Shown piece by piece: positions 26,193 through 35,981 of a stretch of 64,000 bases of DNA. The notes beneath the pieces are model-generated. The model worked only from the letters and a program-made list of their open reading frames with translations, had not been told where the DNA came from and did not search any database. The translations under genes and the position numbers were made by a program. How positions within the stretch are numbered: position 1 is the first letter of the stretch; each line of letters begins with the position of its first letter. Source of the DNA: Rhodoglobus sp. (lineage in GTDB: Bacteria; Actinomycetota; Actinomycetes; Actinomycetales; Microbacteriaceae); NCBI GenBank assembly GCA_025463605.1, contig JAODAV010000020.1, positions 22,161 to 86,160 of the forward strand, written 5' to 3'.

Positions 26193-26878
26193 CTGACGTC
26201 GAACCCCGATTGCTCGTATGCCTGAAGCGCACGCTGGCTCGCGAGATGTCGTCTGAGGAGTTCAGCGCCCGGATTGCTTCCAATGATCGCGACCGAGAAC
26301 TCCGTGTAGGTCTGAAGTTCGTCGGGCAGCGGACCGACTATGGCAACCCCCGGCACGAACTCCAATTCGGGCAGCTGCTGAATCGCAAGGTCCGCTCGGC
26401 CGTCCAGGATCGCTCGCGCCGTGAACCCTTTCGCGAGAACGGTCGCCTTAGCCGCGACCACATCCAGCACGCCGAGCCTGGCGAGCAGGTCGCGAAGGTA
26501 GATCCCGCTCGCGCCGGCTTGCGAATATGCAACTGACCGGGCACTCGTGAGAGCTCGGAGGAAGGCGTCCGCGGTGGAGATGTCGGGCACCGGCGCGTCT
26601 ATTCCCACGGCGACTCCCATGCCGATCCGACCGAGACGGGTGATCGTGCCGGACTCCACGATGCCCGCATCCGACAGCTTTCTGAGAGCCGCGGTTACGG
26701 CGATCACGACATCGGGGCGCGCCCCCTCCTCGATCAGCCTGACAATCTCTGTTGTGGGATCGAACAGCGTCTCCAGTTCGAGGCCGGTGTCTTGCGTGAA
26801 TGAATCGAGCACCTCCCCCGTGAGTGCCTTCTGCACCGCGAGGCCGCTGAACAGGGTGACGCGTGAGTCATCGGTCAT
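26189..26878 (-). CDS. ModA-like substrate-binding domain protein lacking a signal peptide
   Basis: 229 aa with the periplasmic-binding-protein type 2 fold seen in molybdate-binding ModA: VTLFSGLAVQKALTGEVLD at the N-terminus and VAYSQAGASGIYLRDLLARLG in the middle. There is no signal peptide or lipobox and no permease nearby, so it is probably cytoplasmic and not a transporter part. Such proteins may work as sensors or in catabolism. It overlaps the kinase stop by 4 bp, forming the end of the sugar-acid operon. Confidence 0.78.
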   Translation of the reverse strand: MTDDSRVTLFSGLAVQKALTGEVLDSFTQDTGLELETLFDPTTEIVRLIEEGARPDVVIAVTAALRKLSDAGIVESGTITRLGRIGMGVAVGIDAPVPDISTADAFLRALTSARSVAYSQAGASGIYLRDLLARLGVLDVVAAKATVLAKGFTARAILDGRADLAIQQLPELEFVPGVAIVGPLPDELQTYTEFSVAIIGSNPGAELLRRHLASQRALQAYEQSGFDVS

Positions 26879-28128
26879 GATTCTTCCTTTCGGGCCGAAG
26901 CCCTTACGAGCAGATCGGTGTCTCCGAAGTTGCCTGACTTGAGGAGAAGTGCGAGGCCATCACGGGTATGGATCCAGGGAACGCCGAACCCCTCCTCCGC
27001 GCCGATGAGCCCGCCGTCGACTCCCAGCGCCGTGACGATCGCCCCGGATGTTTCCCCGCCCGCGGCGATGATGCGCGTCACGCCGCGCGCGACGAGGCCC
27101 TGGGCGATCATGCCGATGGCGGACTCGAGGATCTCGGCCGACGCCTCGACTCCGATCCGATCGTGCACGAGCTTGAGCCCGGCTGGATCCGCCGAGGAAT
27201 AGAAGAGGGGGGCCTCGTGTCGGGGGCTCGCGTCGTACCACGCCACCGCCCTCTCGGCGAGGGCACGGGGGTCGGCGTTGTCGAGCGGGTCGAGGCGGTA
27301 CGCGTCACGCCCTTCCGCCATCATGCGCTGAATCTGCTCGAGGGTTCTCGCGGAGCAGCTTCCTGCCAGTACCGCAGCAGGGCCGCTTCTGTCGGGCGGT
27401 TCGGGCGCCGCTCTGCCGCTGTGCGAGTGGATGGCGCGTGCCATTCCACCAGCGAGCCCGGCGGCTCCGGCCACAAGTACGTGGTCCCGCACCGCGCGCC
27501 CGATCGTGTCGAGGTCCGTTTGGTCGATCGCGTCGGTGAGGAGGTACCGCTCCGATCGGGCTCCCAGTGTGGTCGTGAGATCCGACTGTTCGGCCCGTAC
27601 GACGGAAAGGGACACGAGCCCGACCGAGCGGGATGTCTGCGCCCGCAATAGTCGCGGGAGGTCCGAGTCCAACATGGGGGTGCGTGGATGATCCCGCATG
27701 TGCGATTCCGCGAGAAGGTGCTCACCCACGAACAGCTTTCCGAGGTACTGGGTGCGCCCGTGCGCGGGGGAGCTGGGCGTCATCACGACCGTGTCAGCAC
27801 CGAGGGCATCAGCGAGCGCGTCAAGAACCGGCCCGATGTTTCCGCGCGCGGTGGAGTCGAACGTCGAGCAGTACTTGAAGTACACGCGTTCGGCACCCCG
27901 GTGGCGAAGCCACGCCAACGCCGCGAGGGAGTCGTGCACCGCATGCTCCGCCGGGAGCATACGGCTCTTGAGCGCCAGGACTACGGCGTCATGTGGCTGA
28001 TCGAATCGAGTGTCGTCCCGCGGCAGACCGAAGTGGATGACGGTTCGCAAACCGGCCCGCGAGGCCTCGACGGCGACATCGGTGCCGCCGGTGAAGTCAT
28101 CCGCGATGAACCCCGCGGCCAGCGTCAC
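26875..28128 (-). CDS. Four-carbon acid sugar kinase family (DUF1537/OtnK type)
   Basis: 417-aa kinase of the family that phosphorylates threonate, erythronate or 3-oxo-tetronate. The N-terminal part starts FIADDFTGGTDVAVEASRAG with the conserved DDxTG motif. The C-terminal nucleotide-binding part has IIAAGGETSGAIVTALGVDG and LLLKSGNFGDTDLL. It overlaps the racemase-like gene upstream and the ModA-like gene downstream by 4 bp each. Substrate is inferred only at family level; a PdxA2-type partner is absent. Confidence 0.88.
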   Translation of the reverse strand: MTLAAGFIADDFTGGTDVAVEASRAGLRTVIHFGLPRDDTRFDQPHDAVVLALKSRMLPAEHAVHDSLAALAWLRHRGAERVYFKYCSTFDSTARGNIGPVLDALADALGADTVVMTPSSPAHGRTQYLGKLFVGEHLLAESHMRDHPRTPMLDSDLPRLLRAQTSRSVGLVSLSVVRAEQSDLTTTLGARSERYLLTDAIDQTDLDTIGRAVRDHVLVAGAAGLAGGMARAIHSHSGRAAPEPPDRSGPAAVLAGSCSARTLEQIQRMMAEGRDAYRLDPLDNADPRALAERAVAWYDASPRHEAPLFYSSADPAGLKLVHDRIGVEASAEILESAIGMIAQGLVARGVTRIIAAGGETSGAIVTALGVDGGLIGAEEGFGVPWIHTRDGLALLLKSGNFGDTDLLVRASARKEES

Positions 28129-28796
28129 GGATGGGTCCTGAGGCGCGACTTGAGCACGGCGGCCGCCGCGTCAGGGCCGGAGATCACGGGGACTCCGAGC
28201 GTCGCAGAGAGGCGAGCGGCGACGGGAGCAAGCGAGAACTGTGCCAGGAGCACCGCGTCGGCACCGTCGAGGTGAGCGCGGCACGCGTCGGCGAGGGCCT
28301 GGTGGTGGGCGTCGTCGTCCCCCGCCTTCTGGGCCTCGAGCACGCCTTCGGCCACGACCGACGTGAGTTCGGTGCTGCTCCCCGCCGAGTCCAGGTGCGC
28401 GCGCAGTCGATCGACGGCATCGGTGAGGGCCGCCTCGAACGAGGCAACGACGAGGATGCGTCGGTATCCTCCGGTGGCGGCAAGATCGAAGGCGGCGTCA
28501 TCCGCAGCGAGTATCGGCACCCCCGGCGACGCGTGCTGGTGAGCGACGGGACCGTACATCGAGCACGTCAGCAGGATGCCATCGGCCCCCTCGCGGACGG
28601 CGTGATCGATAAGCCTGTCCATGCGCTGCGAGAGCGACGGGGTGAGACCGCCCGCCTCTTTTGCCTCGATGAGCAGTCGGTCATCGAGGATGTTCCAGAC
28701 CGAGGCATCCGGGAGAATACGAGCGAGGCTCGACGTGGCCGGCCCGATGGCTATGGGGGTTGCACTGATGAGCGCTATGACTTGCTGGTTCGACAC
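28125..28796 (-). CDS. Aspartate/glutamate (hydantoin) racemase-like protein
   Basis: 223 aa, Asp/Glu racemase superfamily. One catalytic Cys is in LLTCSMYGPV; the second half shows DAVLLAQFSLAPVAARL, where Gln-Phe replaces the usual second Cys, so a racemase role is uncertain. Decarboxylase and isomerase members of the superfamily also work with one Cys. GTG 28796 has AGGAG 5 nt upstream. It lies inside the sugar-acid operon, 30 bp after the isomerase-like gene. Confidence 0.78.
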   Translation of the reverse strand: MSNQQVIALISATPIAIGPATSSLARILPDASVWNILDDRLLIEAKEAGGLTPSLSQRMDRLIDHAVREGADGILLTCSMYGPVAHQHASPGVPILAADDAAFDLAATGGYRRILVVASFEAALTDAVDRLRAHLDSAGSSTELTSVVAEGVLEAQKAGDDDAHHQALADACRAHLDGADAVLLAQFSLAPVAARLSATLGVPVISGPDAAAAVLKSRLRTHP

Positions 28797-28826
28797 GGAT
28801 GCTCCTCGGGGTTAGTGGGTGATCGG

Positions 28827-29621
28827 TCACACGTCGAAGTCGCCGCGCCACGCGAGGCCCGCAAGCGTGTCGGTGAGGGGTCGGTACTCGCATCCGACCC
28901 ATCCGGAGTAGCCGAGTGCCTTGAGCTCTGCGAATACGCTGCGCCAGTTGGTCTCCCCGGTCCCGGGCTCCGTGCGGGTGGGCGCGTCGGCGATCTGCAC
29001 GTGACTGACGAGCGCGAACTGCTCGCGCAACCGCGTGAGCACATCGCCTTGCGTCACCTGGCAGTGGTAGACGTCGAACAGGAGGCGCACGTGCTGGCTG
29101 TCGACGGCCTTCACAACCGATGCCGCCTGCTCTATCGAGTCGAAGACGAATCCCGGTACGTCGCGCCGGTTCTGCGCCTCGAGCACGAGTACCACACCCG
29201 CCTGTTTCGCTTGCTCGCTCGCCCACATGAGATTGGCCACCACGGTCGCGTATGCCTGATCCCAGCGAATCTCCGACGGGCGCACCCCGCCCATGACGTG
29301 CACGAGACCGGCGCCGAGCGCGGTCGCGTACTCGAGCGAACGCACTATCCCGTCTCGGAACTGGGGCACCGAGTCGGGCAAGCACGCGTATCCCGATCTG
29401 CCGGGCGAGTCAGCCGCCCCGCTGGGAGTGTTGATGAGCACCTGCTCGAGGCCCGCATCCCGGAGTCGGCGCACGAGGTCTGCGGCGGGGTACTCGTAAG
29501 GGGAGCTGTACTCCACGCCCGTGAACCCGGCACTCGCGGCAGCGTCGAATCGCTCCTCGAATGGCTTCTCCGTGAAAAGCCACTTCAGGTTGGCGTCCAG
29601 TCGAAGCTCGCTCGTAACCAC
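28827..29621 (-). CDS. Hydroxypyruvate isomerase-like (OtnI-type) TIM-barrel isomerase
   Basis: 264 aa of the AP-endonuclease-2 superfamily. Metal ligands are recognisable in LVLEAQNRRDVPGF (Glu), LLFDVYHCQVTQGD (Asp, His) and GCEYRPL (Glu). Family members isomerise hydroxypyruvate or 2-oxo-tetronate 4-phosphate, which fits the DUF1537 kinase beside it. GTG 29621 directly abuts AGGA, too close for ribosome binding. Instead TACAAT (29628-29633) lies 6 nt upstream, which indicates a leaderless message. It is the first gene of the five-gene minus-strand operon. Confidence 0.9.
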   Translation of the reverse strand: MVTSELRLDANLKWLFTEKPFEERFDAAASAGFTGVEYSSPYEYPAADLVRRLRDAGLEQVLINTPSGAADSPGRSGYACLPDSVPQFRDGIVRSLEYATALGAGLVHVMGGVRPSEIRWDQAYATVVANLMWASEQAKQAGVVLVLEAQNRRDVPGFVFDSIEQAASVVKAVDSQHVRLLFDVYHCQVTQGDVLTRLREQFALVSHVQIADAPTRTEPGTGETNWRSVFAELKALGYSGWVGCEYRPLTDTLAGLAWRGDFDV

Positions 29622-29644
29622 TCCTCAATTGTACCTGCCCCAAG

Positions 29645-29659
29645 GGCTATAGTATAGCC
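29645..29659. promoter_or_regulatory. Palindromic operator between divergent catabolic genes
   Basis: GGCTATA-G-TATAGCC is a perfect 15-bp palindrome between the isomerase-like gene and the oxidase gene. TATAGT within it can serve as -10 for the plus strand, so a bound regulator would block both directions. The GntR regulator at 25491 is the nearest candidate. Confidence 0.6.
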
Positions 29660-29690
29660 ATCGACGTCGTGAGCGAATTGAAGGAGAAGC

Positions 29691-30881
29691 GTGCCAATGA
29701 GCAAGAGCAGCGTCGTGGTCGCGGGGGCCGGAATCGTCGGGTTGGCGACCGCACACGAGCTCGCGCTTCGCGGTCACCGTGTGACCGTCATCGAGAAGGA
29801 GCACGGGCTCGCGGAGCATCAGACGGGCAACAACTCGGGCGTCATCCATTCGGGCCTCTACTACAAGCCCGGCAGTCTGAAATCAGTTCTGGGTGCCGCC
29901 GGCGCGATCTCGATGAGGCGATTCGCCGAGGAACACGGCATCCCTGTCGACATTTGCGGCAAGCTCGTTGTCGCGACCACCGAGAGCCAGCTACCAGCGC
30001 TCGCAGAGTTGCATCGCCGCGGGCAGGCCAATGGCGTGCCGTGCCGCATGGTCACCGCCGAAGAGGCGCTTGAGTACGAGCCCAACGTATCGACGATCGC
30101 GGCGCTCCGCGTCGAGTCGACCGGCATCGTCGACTATCGGGGCGTGTGCCGTACCCTGGGCAACCTGATCGAAGAGAGAGGCGGCGAGATCGTACTCGGC
30201 TCGAAGCTCACCGGCGTGAAGTCGAATGCGGATGCCGTCACGATCACCACGAAGACCGGAGAATTCTCGGCCGACGCGTTCGTGAACTGCACGGGACTGC
30301 ACAGCGACAGGGTTGCGCGGCTGGCGGGGCTCAAACCGCAGGTGCGCATCATCCCGTTCCGCGGGGAGTACTACGAACTCACCCCCGAAGCCGCAACGCT
30401 CGTCAACGGTCTCATCTACCCGGTGCCCGACCCCGAGTTCCCGTTTCTCGGCGTGCACCTCACTCGCATGATCAACGGGTCGGTGCACGCCGGTCCGAAC
30501 GCTGTGTTCGCACTCGCCCGCGAGGGATACACCTGGGGCGACATAAACGTGCGGGATCTCCTCGATAGCGCGGCGTGGCCCGGCCTGTGGAAACTCGGCC
30601 GCAAGTTCTGGCGTACCGGAATCGACGAAGTACGTCGTTCGCTCTCGCGCAAGCGATTCCTGGCGAGCCTGCGCGAGCTCGTGCCCGCACTCTCTGACGA
30701 CAGCCTTGTGCCATCGCACTCCGGTGTGCGCGCGCAGGCGATGCGCCGGGATGGCTCGCTAGTCGACGACTTCTTGATCGAGAGAGCTCATCGCCAGGTG
30801 CACGTGCTCAATGCCCCGTCTCCCGCAGCCACAGCTGCCCTCGAGATCGGCAAGCGTATCGCCGACGAGATCGACACCTAA
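29691..30881 (+). CDS. lhgO: L-2-hydroxyglutarate oxidase (LhgO)-like FAD enzyme
   Basis: FAD-dependent 2-hydroxyacid oxidase of 396 aa. The Rossmann FAD motif is VVAGAGIVGLATAHELALRG (residues 8-27), and HQTGNNSGVIHSGLYYKPGS is the LhgO/YgaF signature. It oxidises L-2-hydroxyglutarate or a similar acid and passes electrons to the membrane pool. Start: GTG 29691 (AAGGAG, 4 nt) or ATG 29697 (10 nt). It is co-transcribed with the dehydrogenase 11 bp downstream. Substrate in this cluster may differ from 2-hydroxyglutarate. Confidence 0.88.
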   Translation: MPMSKSSVVVAGAGIVGLATAHELALRGHRVTVIEKEHGLAEHQTGNNSGVIHSGLYYKPGSLKSVLGAAGAISMRRFAEEHGIPVDICGKLVVATTESQLPALAELHRRGQANGVPCRMVTAEEALEYEPNVSTIAALRVESTGIVDYRGVCRTLGNLIEERGGEIVLGSKLTGVKSNADAVTITTKTGEFSADAFVNCTGLHSDRVARLAGLKPQVRIIPFRGEYYELTPEAATLVNGLIYPVPDPEFPFLGVHLTRMINGSVHAGPNAVFALAREGYTWGDINVRDLLDSAAWPGLWKLGRKFWRTGIDEVRRSLSRKRFLASLRELVPALSDDSLVPSHSGVRAQAMRRDGSLVDDFLIERAHRQVHVLNAPSPAATAALEIGKRIADEIDT

Positions 30882-30892
30882 GGAGCCGACAC

Positions 30893-31975
30893 ATGATCGA
30901 TGCGACGGACGATGCGCGCTACACCGCAACCGCCCTGGCCGAGCAGACCTCGAGCATCCTGCTCGCGTGGGGCATGCCCGCGGACACGGTGGCGATCACG
31001 GTCGATGCGATGATCGACACCGACCTCTCGGGGGTGGACTCGCACGGTGTTTCGATGCTCATGATGTACGAGAACCTGAAGCGCGAGGGGCGACTGGACC
31101 TTCTAGCTCGTCCCGAGGTCAGCGCAGACCTCGGGGCGTTTGCCGTCATCGACGGAAACAACGGCCTGGGGCATCCCGCGGGCGTCGCCGCTATGACGCT
31201 CGCGATGGACAAGGCGCGTAGCCACGGCATCGGAGCGGTAGCGGTGCGCAACTCGAACCACTTCGGAGCGGTGGGGTACTACGTGCGCCTCGCGTCCGAC
31301 GCCGGGCTCATCGGGCTGGCCACCACATCAACGCGAACGCCAGCGGTCGCCGCGCTAGGCGGGACCACGCCGGTGCTGGGCACCAACCCGATCGCCTTCA
31401 GTGCACCGCGAGTGCATGGCGAGCCCCTTGTCGTCGACATGTCGACGAGTGTCGTCGCGATGAACAAGATCAAGGCGTACGCCCTGAAGGGTAAGCAACT
31501 CCCTCCCGGCTGGTTGCAGGATCGCGACGGCAATGTGGTGACCGACGCCGACGAGGGGTATCGTCTCCTGGGCTCGCGTGGAGCCACGCTCACCCTTCTG
31601 GGCGGGTCGACAACCGAGTCGGGAGGCCACAAGGGCTTCGGGCTGAGTCTCATCGTGCAAGTGCTGAGCGGCGCCCTGTCGAATGCTTCTGCCCCCGGAC
31701 GCGGAGTCGATCGGGACAATCTCGGGCACTTCTTCCTCGCGATCGATCCTGAGCTGGTCAATCCGGGAGGCCTGACCGCCCAGAATGTCGAGGAGCTCCT
31801 CTCCTCGATGGTGGATGAGGAGCCGGGCGTGCTCATTCCCGGCCAGCCCGAGTCGGAGTACCGGGCGGATCGCGCGGCCAACGGCATTCCGCTGCCTCAC
31901 TCGCTTCTGCGCCATATCGAAGACATTTGCGGGAGGGCCGGGGTGCCTCTCACGCTTGCGCCCGTCGGCGGGTAA
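30893..31975 (+). CDS. Ldh2/malate dehydrogenase family oxidoreductase
   Basis: NAD(P)-dependent 2-hydroxyacid dehydrogenase of the type-2 malate/L-lactate family, 360 aa. Markers are SGVDSHGVSML, VRNSNHFGAVGYYV (catalytic His) and LGTNPIAFSAP. GHKGFGLSLIVQVLSGAL is the cofactor region. AAGGAG precedes the ATG. With LhgO it would interconvert hydroxy- and oxoacids from the pathway encoded divergently. Confidence 0.92.
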   Translation: MIDATDDARYTATALAEQTSSILLAWGMPADTVAITVDAMIDTDLSGVDSHGVSMLMMYENLKREGRLDLLARPEVSADLGAFAVIDGNNGLGHPAGVAAMTLAMDKARSHGIGAVAVRNSNHFGAVGYYVRLASDAGLIGLATTSTRTPAVAALGGTTPVLGTNPIAFSAPRVHGEPLVVDMSTSVVAMNKIKAYALKGKQLPPGWLQDRDGNVVTDADEGYRLLGSRGATLTLLGGSTTESGGHKGFGLSLIVQVLSGALSNASAPGRGVDRDNLGHFFLAIDPELVNPGGLTAQNVEELLSSMVDEEPGVLIPGQPESEYRADRAANGIPLPHSLLRHIEDICGRAGVPLTLAPVGG

Positions 31976-31999
31976 CAGCGAGTCCCGACGGCGACCGGC

Positions 32000-32779
32000 C
32001 TACGGGCGCGGTTCAGCCTGAAGGCGCTTGCCCAGCTCGTGCGCCTGGTCGAGCAGCAGCGCACCGAGCTCCCGACGCCGCGCGGGCGGGAAGCGCGACT
32101 CCACGCCCGTGATGCTGAGCGCCCACGCGGGTTCACCGCGGCGATCGAATACCGCAGCGCCCATGCCGTAGCTGCCCTCCACCACCAGACCCGGATTCAC
32201 CGCGTAACCCTGTTCGCGGGTTTCAGCGGCCCTGGCTCGAATACCTGCCTCGGCGTGATCGTCACCCCACTTCTCCGCGAGCTCCGGATGCCTGCGGAAG
32301 TACGAGTCGACTTGAATGGAGGGAAGGAACGCGAGGATGACCAGGCCGGCGGAGGCGACGCCGAGCGGGAACCGAACACCCTCATGCAACACGAAGGAGC
32401 GCAAGGGAAAGCTGCCTTCCTCACCCATGAGGCACACCGTCTCATCGCCGCGGCGGGCCGAGAGGAAGGCGCTCTCGCCGGTACGGGCGGCGAGCATCCT
32501 GACGCTCTCTCGAGCGAGGTCGCTGATGTCGTAGCGTGCGGCGGCGACCGAGCCCATGAGGTACAGCTCGGGCCCCGGATGCCACCGGCCGGTGCGGGAA
32601 TCCTGGTCGACGAGTCCCTCCGCGGCGAGGGCCGCGAGCAGGCGATGTGCGGTGGGACGCGTGAGTCCGCTGCGCGCGACTGCCTCGCCGGTGGTCACGC
32701 CCGCAGGCGCGCCGGCGCTCACAGTGCGCAGGAGCAGGCCCGCGCGTGACACGACTTGGGCTCCCTTGACGGCATCCAT
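32000..32779 (-). CDS. IclR-family regulator (PcaR-like)
   Basis: 259 aa. The N-terminal winged helix has SGLTRPTAHRLLAALAAEG, and the C-terminal effector domain includes VRFPLGVASAGLVILAF. In actinobacteria an IclR-type PcaR often controls pca genes, and this gene is divergent from pcaIJF-like genes. The ATG lies 6 nt after TATGAT (32786-32791) with no Shine-Dalgarno sequence, so it is leaderless. ATATGG (32790-32795) and CCATAT (32883-32888) form widely spaced arms that could be operator halves. Confidence 0.9.
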   Translation of the reverse strand: MDAVKGAQVVSRAGLLLRTVSAGAPAGVTTGEAVARSGLTRPTAHRLLAALAAEGLVDQDSRTGRWHPGPELYLMGSVAAARYDISDLARESVRMLAARTGESAFLSARRGDETVCLMGEEGSFPLRSFVLHEGVRFPLGVASAGLVILAFLPSIQVDSYFRRHPELAEKWGDDHAEAGIRARAAETREQGYAVNPGLVVEGSYGMGAAVFDRRGEPAWALSITGVESRFPPARRRELGALLLDQAHELGKRLQAEPRP

Positions 32780-32842
32780 CGGTCCATCATATGGACAAGT
32801 CGCTAGCGCGCGACCATCATCCGAGAGGTCGGCGCTCTACCA

Positions 32843-32871
32843 TTGCGGCACACGGCCAGTGCGCGTATAAC
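32843..32871 (+). promoter_or_regulatory. Promoter of the CoA-transferase/thiolase operon
   Basis: TTGCGG (32843-32848), exactly 17 bp, TATAAC (32866-32871). Transcription should start near 32878, 40 bp before the pcaI-like ATG. It lies in the 138-bp region shared with the divergent IclR gene. Confidence 0.65.
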
Positions 32872-32917
32872 GAGAGTGCTGACCATATTGTGACGACGGC
32901 GACACTGCGGAGGATGG

Positions 32918-33622
32918 ATGTCCAAACTCAGGGCGAGCGCGGCCGAGGCCATGGCCGGTCTGCTCGAGAACGGCATGACCCTTGCAGTCGGGGGCTTCGG
33001 GCTCAGCGGCATCCCCTCTGACCTCATCGATGCAGTGCGCGATTCGGGAGTCACAGACCTCACGGTGGTCTCCAACAACATGGGTGTGGACGGCAAAGGC
33101 CTGGGCGTGCTGCTCGAGAACAACCAGGTGCGCAAGGTGCTCTCGTCGTACGTTGGGGAGAACAAGCTGTTCGCTCAGCGCTACCTCGACGGCGACCTCG
33201 AGGTCGAGTTCGTTCCGCAGGGCACACTCGCCGAGCGCCTGCGGGCGGGCGGCGCGGGCATCCCCGCCTTCTACACACCCACGGGAGTGGGCACGCCGGT
33301 TGCCGAGGGCAAACCCACCGCCGAATTCGATGGGAAGACCTACCTGCTCGAGCGCGGGATCGTCGCTGACGTCGCGCTCGTGCACGCGTGGCGTGCTGAC
33401 ACCGCGGGCAACCTCGAGTACCGGCACACCGCGCGCAACTTCAACCCCCTCGTCGCAATGGCGGGACGCGTGACCGTCGCCGAGGCCGAGATCGTTCTCG
33501 ACGGCGAGTTCATCGACCCGAATCACGTGGTGACGCCCGGCATCTTCGTGAAGCACCTCGTGCAGACCGCCCGCGAAAAGCACATCGAGCAGCGGACCGT
33601 GCGCACGCGCGCGGCATCCTGA
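32918..33622 (+). CDS. pcaI: 3-oxoadipate/succinyl-CoA:3-ketoacid CoA-transferase subunit A
   Basis: Alpha subunit of a class I CoA transferase, 234 aa. It carries GGFGLSGIPSDLIDAV, the CoA-binding glycine motif, and GTLAERLRAGGAGIPAFYTP. With the next gene it moves CoA from succinyl-CoA to 3-oxoadipate or a ketoacid. ATG 32918 follows AGGA. The choice between 3-oxoadipate (PcaI) and acetoacetate (ScoA) rests on the IclR regulator and the thiolase beside it. Confidence 0.9.
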   Translation: MSKLRASAAEAMAGLLENGMTLAVGGFGLSGIPSDLIDAVRDSGVTDLTVVSNNMGVDGKGLGVLLENNQVRKVLSSYVGENKLFAQRYLDGDLEVEFVPQGTLAERLRAGGAGIPAFYTPTGVGTPVAEGKPTAEFDGKTYLLERGIVADVALVHAWRADTAGNLEYRHTARNFNPLVAMAGRVTVAEAEIVLDGEFIDPNHVVTPGIFVKHLVQTAREKHIEQRTVRTRAAS

Positions 33623-33631
33623 GGAGACGAC

Positions 33632-34269
<638 letters not shown>

Positions 34270-34273
<4 letters not shown>

Positions 34274-35442
34274 CCGCCATCATCGCGGGTTACGCCCGCA
34301 CCCCGTTCGTCAAGGCGAACGGGCAATTCGCCACACTGCCCGCGACAGCGCTCGGAGCGCACGCGATCACCGCGGCGCTCGCCGCAGCCGGCGTCGGCAC
34401 GTCGGATGTCGACATCGTCATCGGCGGACAGGTTCTGCAGGCGGGGGCGGGTCAGAACCCCGCCCGCCAGTCGGCCGTGGGTGCGGGCATCCCGCTCACC
34501 ACTCCCGCGATCACGCTCAACGCCGTGTGCCTTTCGGGCATGGAAGCAGTCGTGCAGGCGGATCGGCTGATCGCCGCGGGCGAGGCCGATGTCGTGATCG
34601 CCGTGGGCCAGGAGTCGATGACGCTCGCGCCGCACGCGTGGATCGGTTCGCGGGGCGGCAAGAAGTTCGGCCCCGTCGAGCTCGTCGACACCATGGAGTA
34701 CGACGGCCTCACGGATGCGTTCGAGCGGCGCTCGATGGGCCTCAGCACCGAGGAGTTCAACGGCCCGTTCGGTCTCGAGCGTGCAGCGCAAGACGAATGG
34801 GCGGCGGCATCCCACGCACGCCTCGCCGAGGGCGCCGAGTTTCTCGCCGGCGAGATCGCTCCCGTCGAGGTCCCCGTGCGCGGAGGCTCCGTCACCGTCT
34901 CGGCGGACGACGGCCTGCGCGCCGACACGACCGTCGAGTCGCTGGGCAAACTGCGCGCATCCTTCACCGAAGGCGGCACGATCACGGCGGGCAACGCATC
35001 CCAGATCTCCGACGGCGCTGCCGCCCTCGTGCTCGTGAGCGCCGCGTGGGCGTCGGCGCACGGAGTCACTGGCATCGCGCGAGTCGTCTCGCACGCGTTC
35101 GTGAGCGGCCCCGACGTGTCACTGCACGCTCAGCCATCGAATGCGATCCGGGATGCCCTCGCCAAGGCATCGGTCGCCGCCGAAGACCTTGCCGCAGTGG
35201 AAATCAACGAGGCCTTCGCGGCGGTCGCAGTGCACTCGACGGCAGAGCTGGGCGTGGATGCCGCGATCGTCAACTCCTACGGAGGCGCGATCGCCCTCGG
35301 CCACCCCATCGGCGCCTCGGGTGCTCGCATCGTCGGACACCTCGCGCGACGACTCGCGGCCGCCGGCCCCGGCTCCCGCGGGGCGGCAGCGCTGTGCGGC
35401 GGCGGCGGGCAAGGGTCTGCAGTGGTGCTCGAGGCGCTATAG
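34270..35442 (+). CDS. pcaF: Acetyl-CoA acetyltransferase / 3-oxoadipyl-CoA thiolase
   Basis: Thiolase of 390 aa. The acyl-accepting Cys is in [12 protein letters not shown], the His in [15 protein letters not shown] and the second Cys in [13 protein letters not shown]. It cleaves the 3-oxoacyl-CoA made by the CoA transferase into acetyl-CoA and succinyl-CoA (or a second acetyl-CoA). The ATG overlaps the pcaJ-like stop, so the three genes form one coupled operon. Upstream ring-cleavage genes are not in the window. Confidence 0.92.
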
Positions 35443-35474
35443 GGCCTGCTGCCCCAGCGGTCTAGCCTGAGCGC

Positions 35475-35858
35475 ATGGCCGATTCGCATCCGCTCGTGGT
35501 CGAGCCCGGGCATCCACTCGTCGTGCGGGTTCGCGACATCTGCATGACATACCCGGACGCCGCCGAGGTGGAGGCGTGGGGTAGGCCCACGTTTCGGGCA
35601 GGCAAGAAGATCTTCACGTTCGTCGGTTCGACATCGGAGCGCCCGTACTCCATCGTGATCAAACCCGACCCGGATGCGCGGCTCGCCTACTTGCAAGACC
35701 CGCGCTTCTTCATCCCTCCCTATTGGGGCCCGAGCGGCTGGCTCGGCATCGACATCGACGGGCCGCGCGCGGACTGGACCGAGTTCGCCGAGCTCATCGA
35801 CGCCTCCTACCGTCTGGTCGCGCTCGTGCGGCAGGTGAGACAGCTCGACTCACGTTGA
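35475..35858 (+). CDS. MmcQ/YjbR-family protein
   Basis: 127 aa of the YjbR/MmcQ (DUF419-like) fold. Features are YPDAAEVEAWGRPTFRAG near the N-terminus, KIFTFVG, and the W-rich segment PYWGPSGWLGIDI. The role is unknown; members have a double-wing DNA-binding-like fold. The ATG is 6 nt after TAGCCT (35463-35468) with no Shine-Dalgarno sequence, so it is leaderless. Confidence 0.85.
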   Translation: MADSHPLVVEPGHPLVVRVRDICMTYPDAAEVEAWGRPTFRAGKKIFTFVGSTSERPYSIVIKPDPDARLAYLQDPRFFIPPYWGPSGWLGIDIDGPRADWTEFAELIDASYRLVALVRQVRQLDSR

Positions 35859-35946
35859 CCCGCTGGGCTTCGCCTCCTTGCGGCGCAACGCTCCGCGTCG
35901 GTGACCCGCTGGCCTTCGGCTCTCTGCGGCGCAACGCTGGCGCGTC
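35856..35946. repeat. Two tandem 46-bp repeats upstream of tRNA-Arg
   Basis: The unit begins TGACCCGCTGG, includes CTTCG and TGCGGCGCAACGCT, and is repeated with a few changes at 35902. The first copy contains the stop codon of the MmcQ-like gene. No function is evident. Confidence 0.6.
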
Positions 35947-35981
35947 GCGCTGGTATAGTTTTCAGGTTGGCTTGCCAGCAT

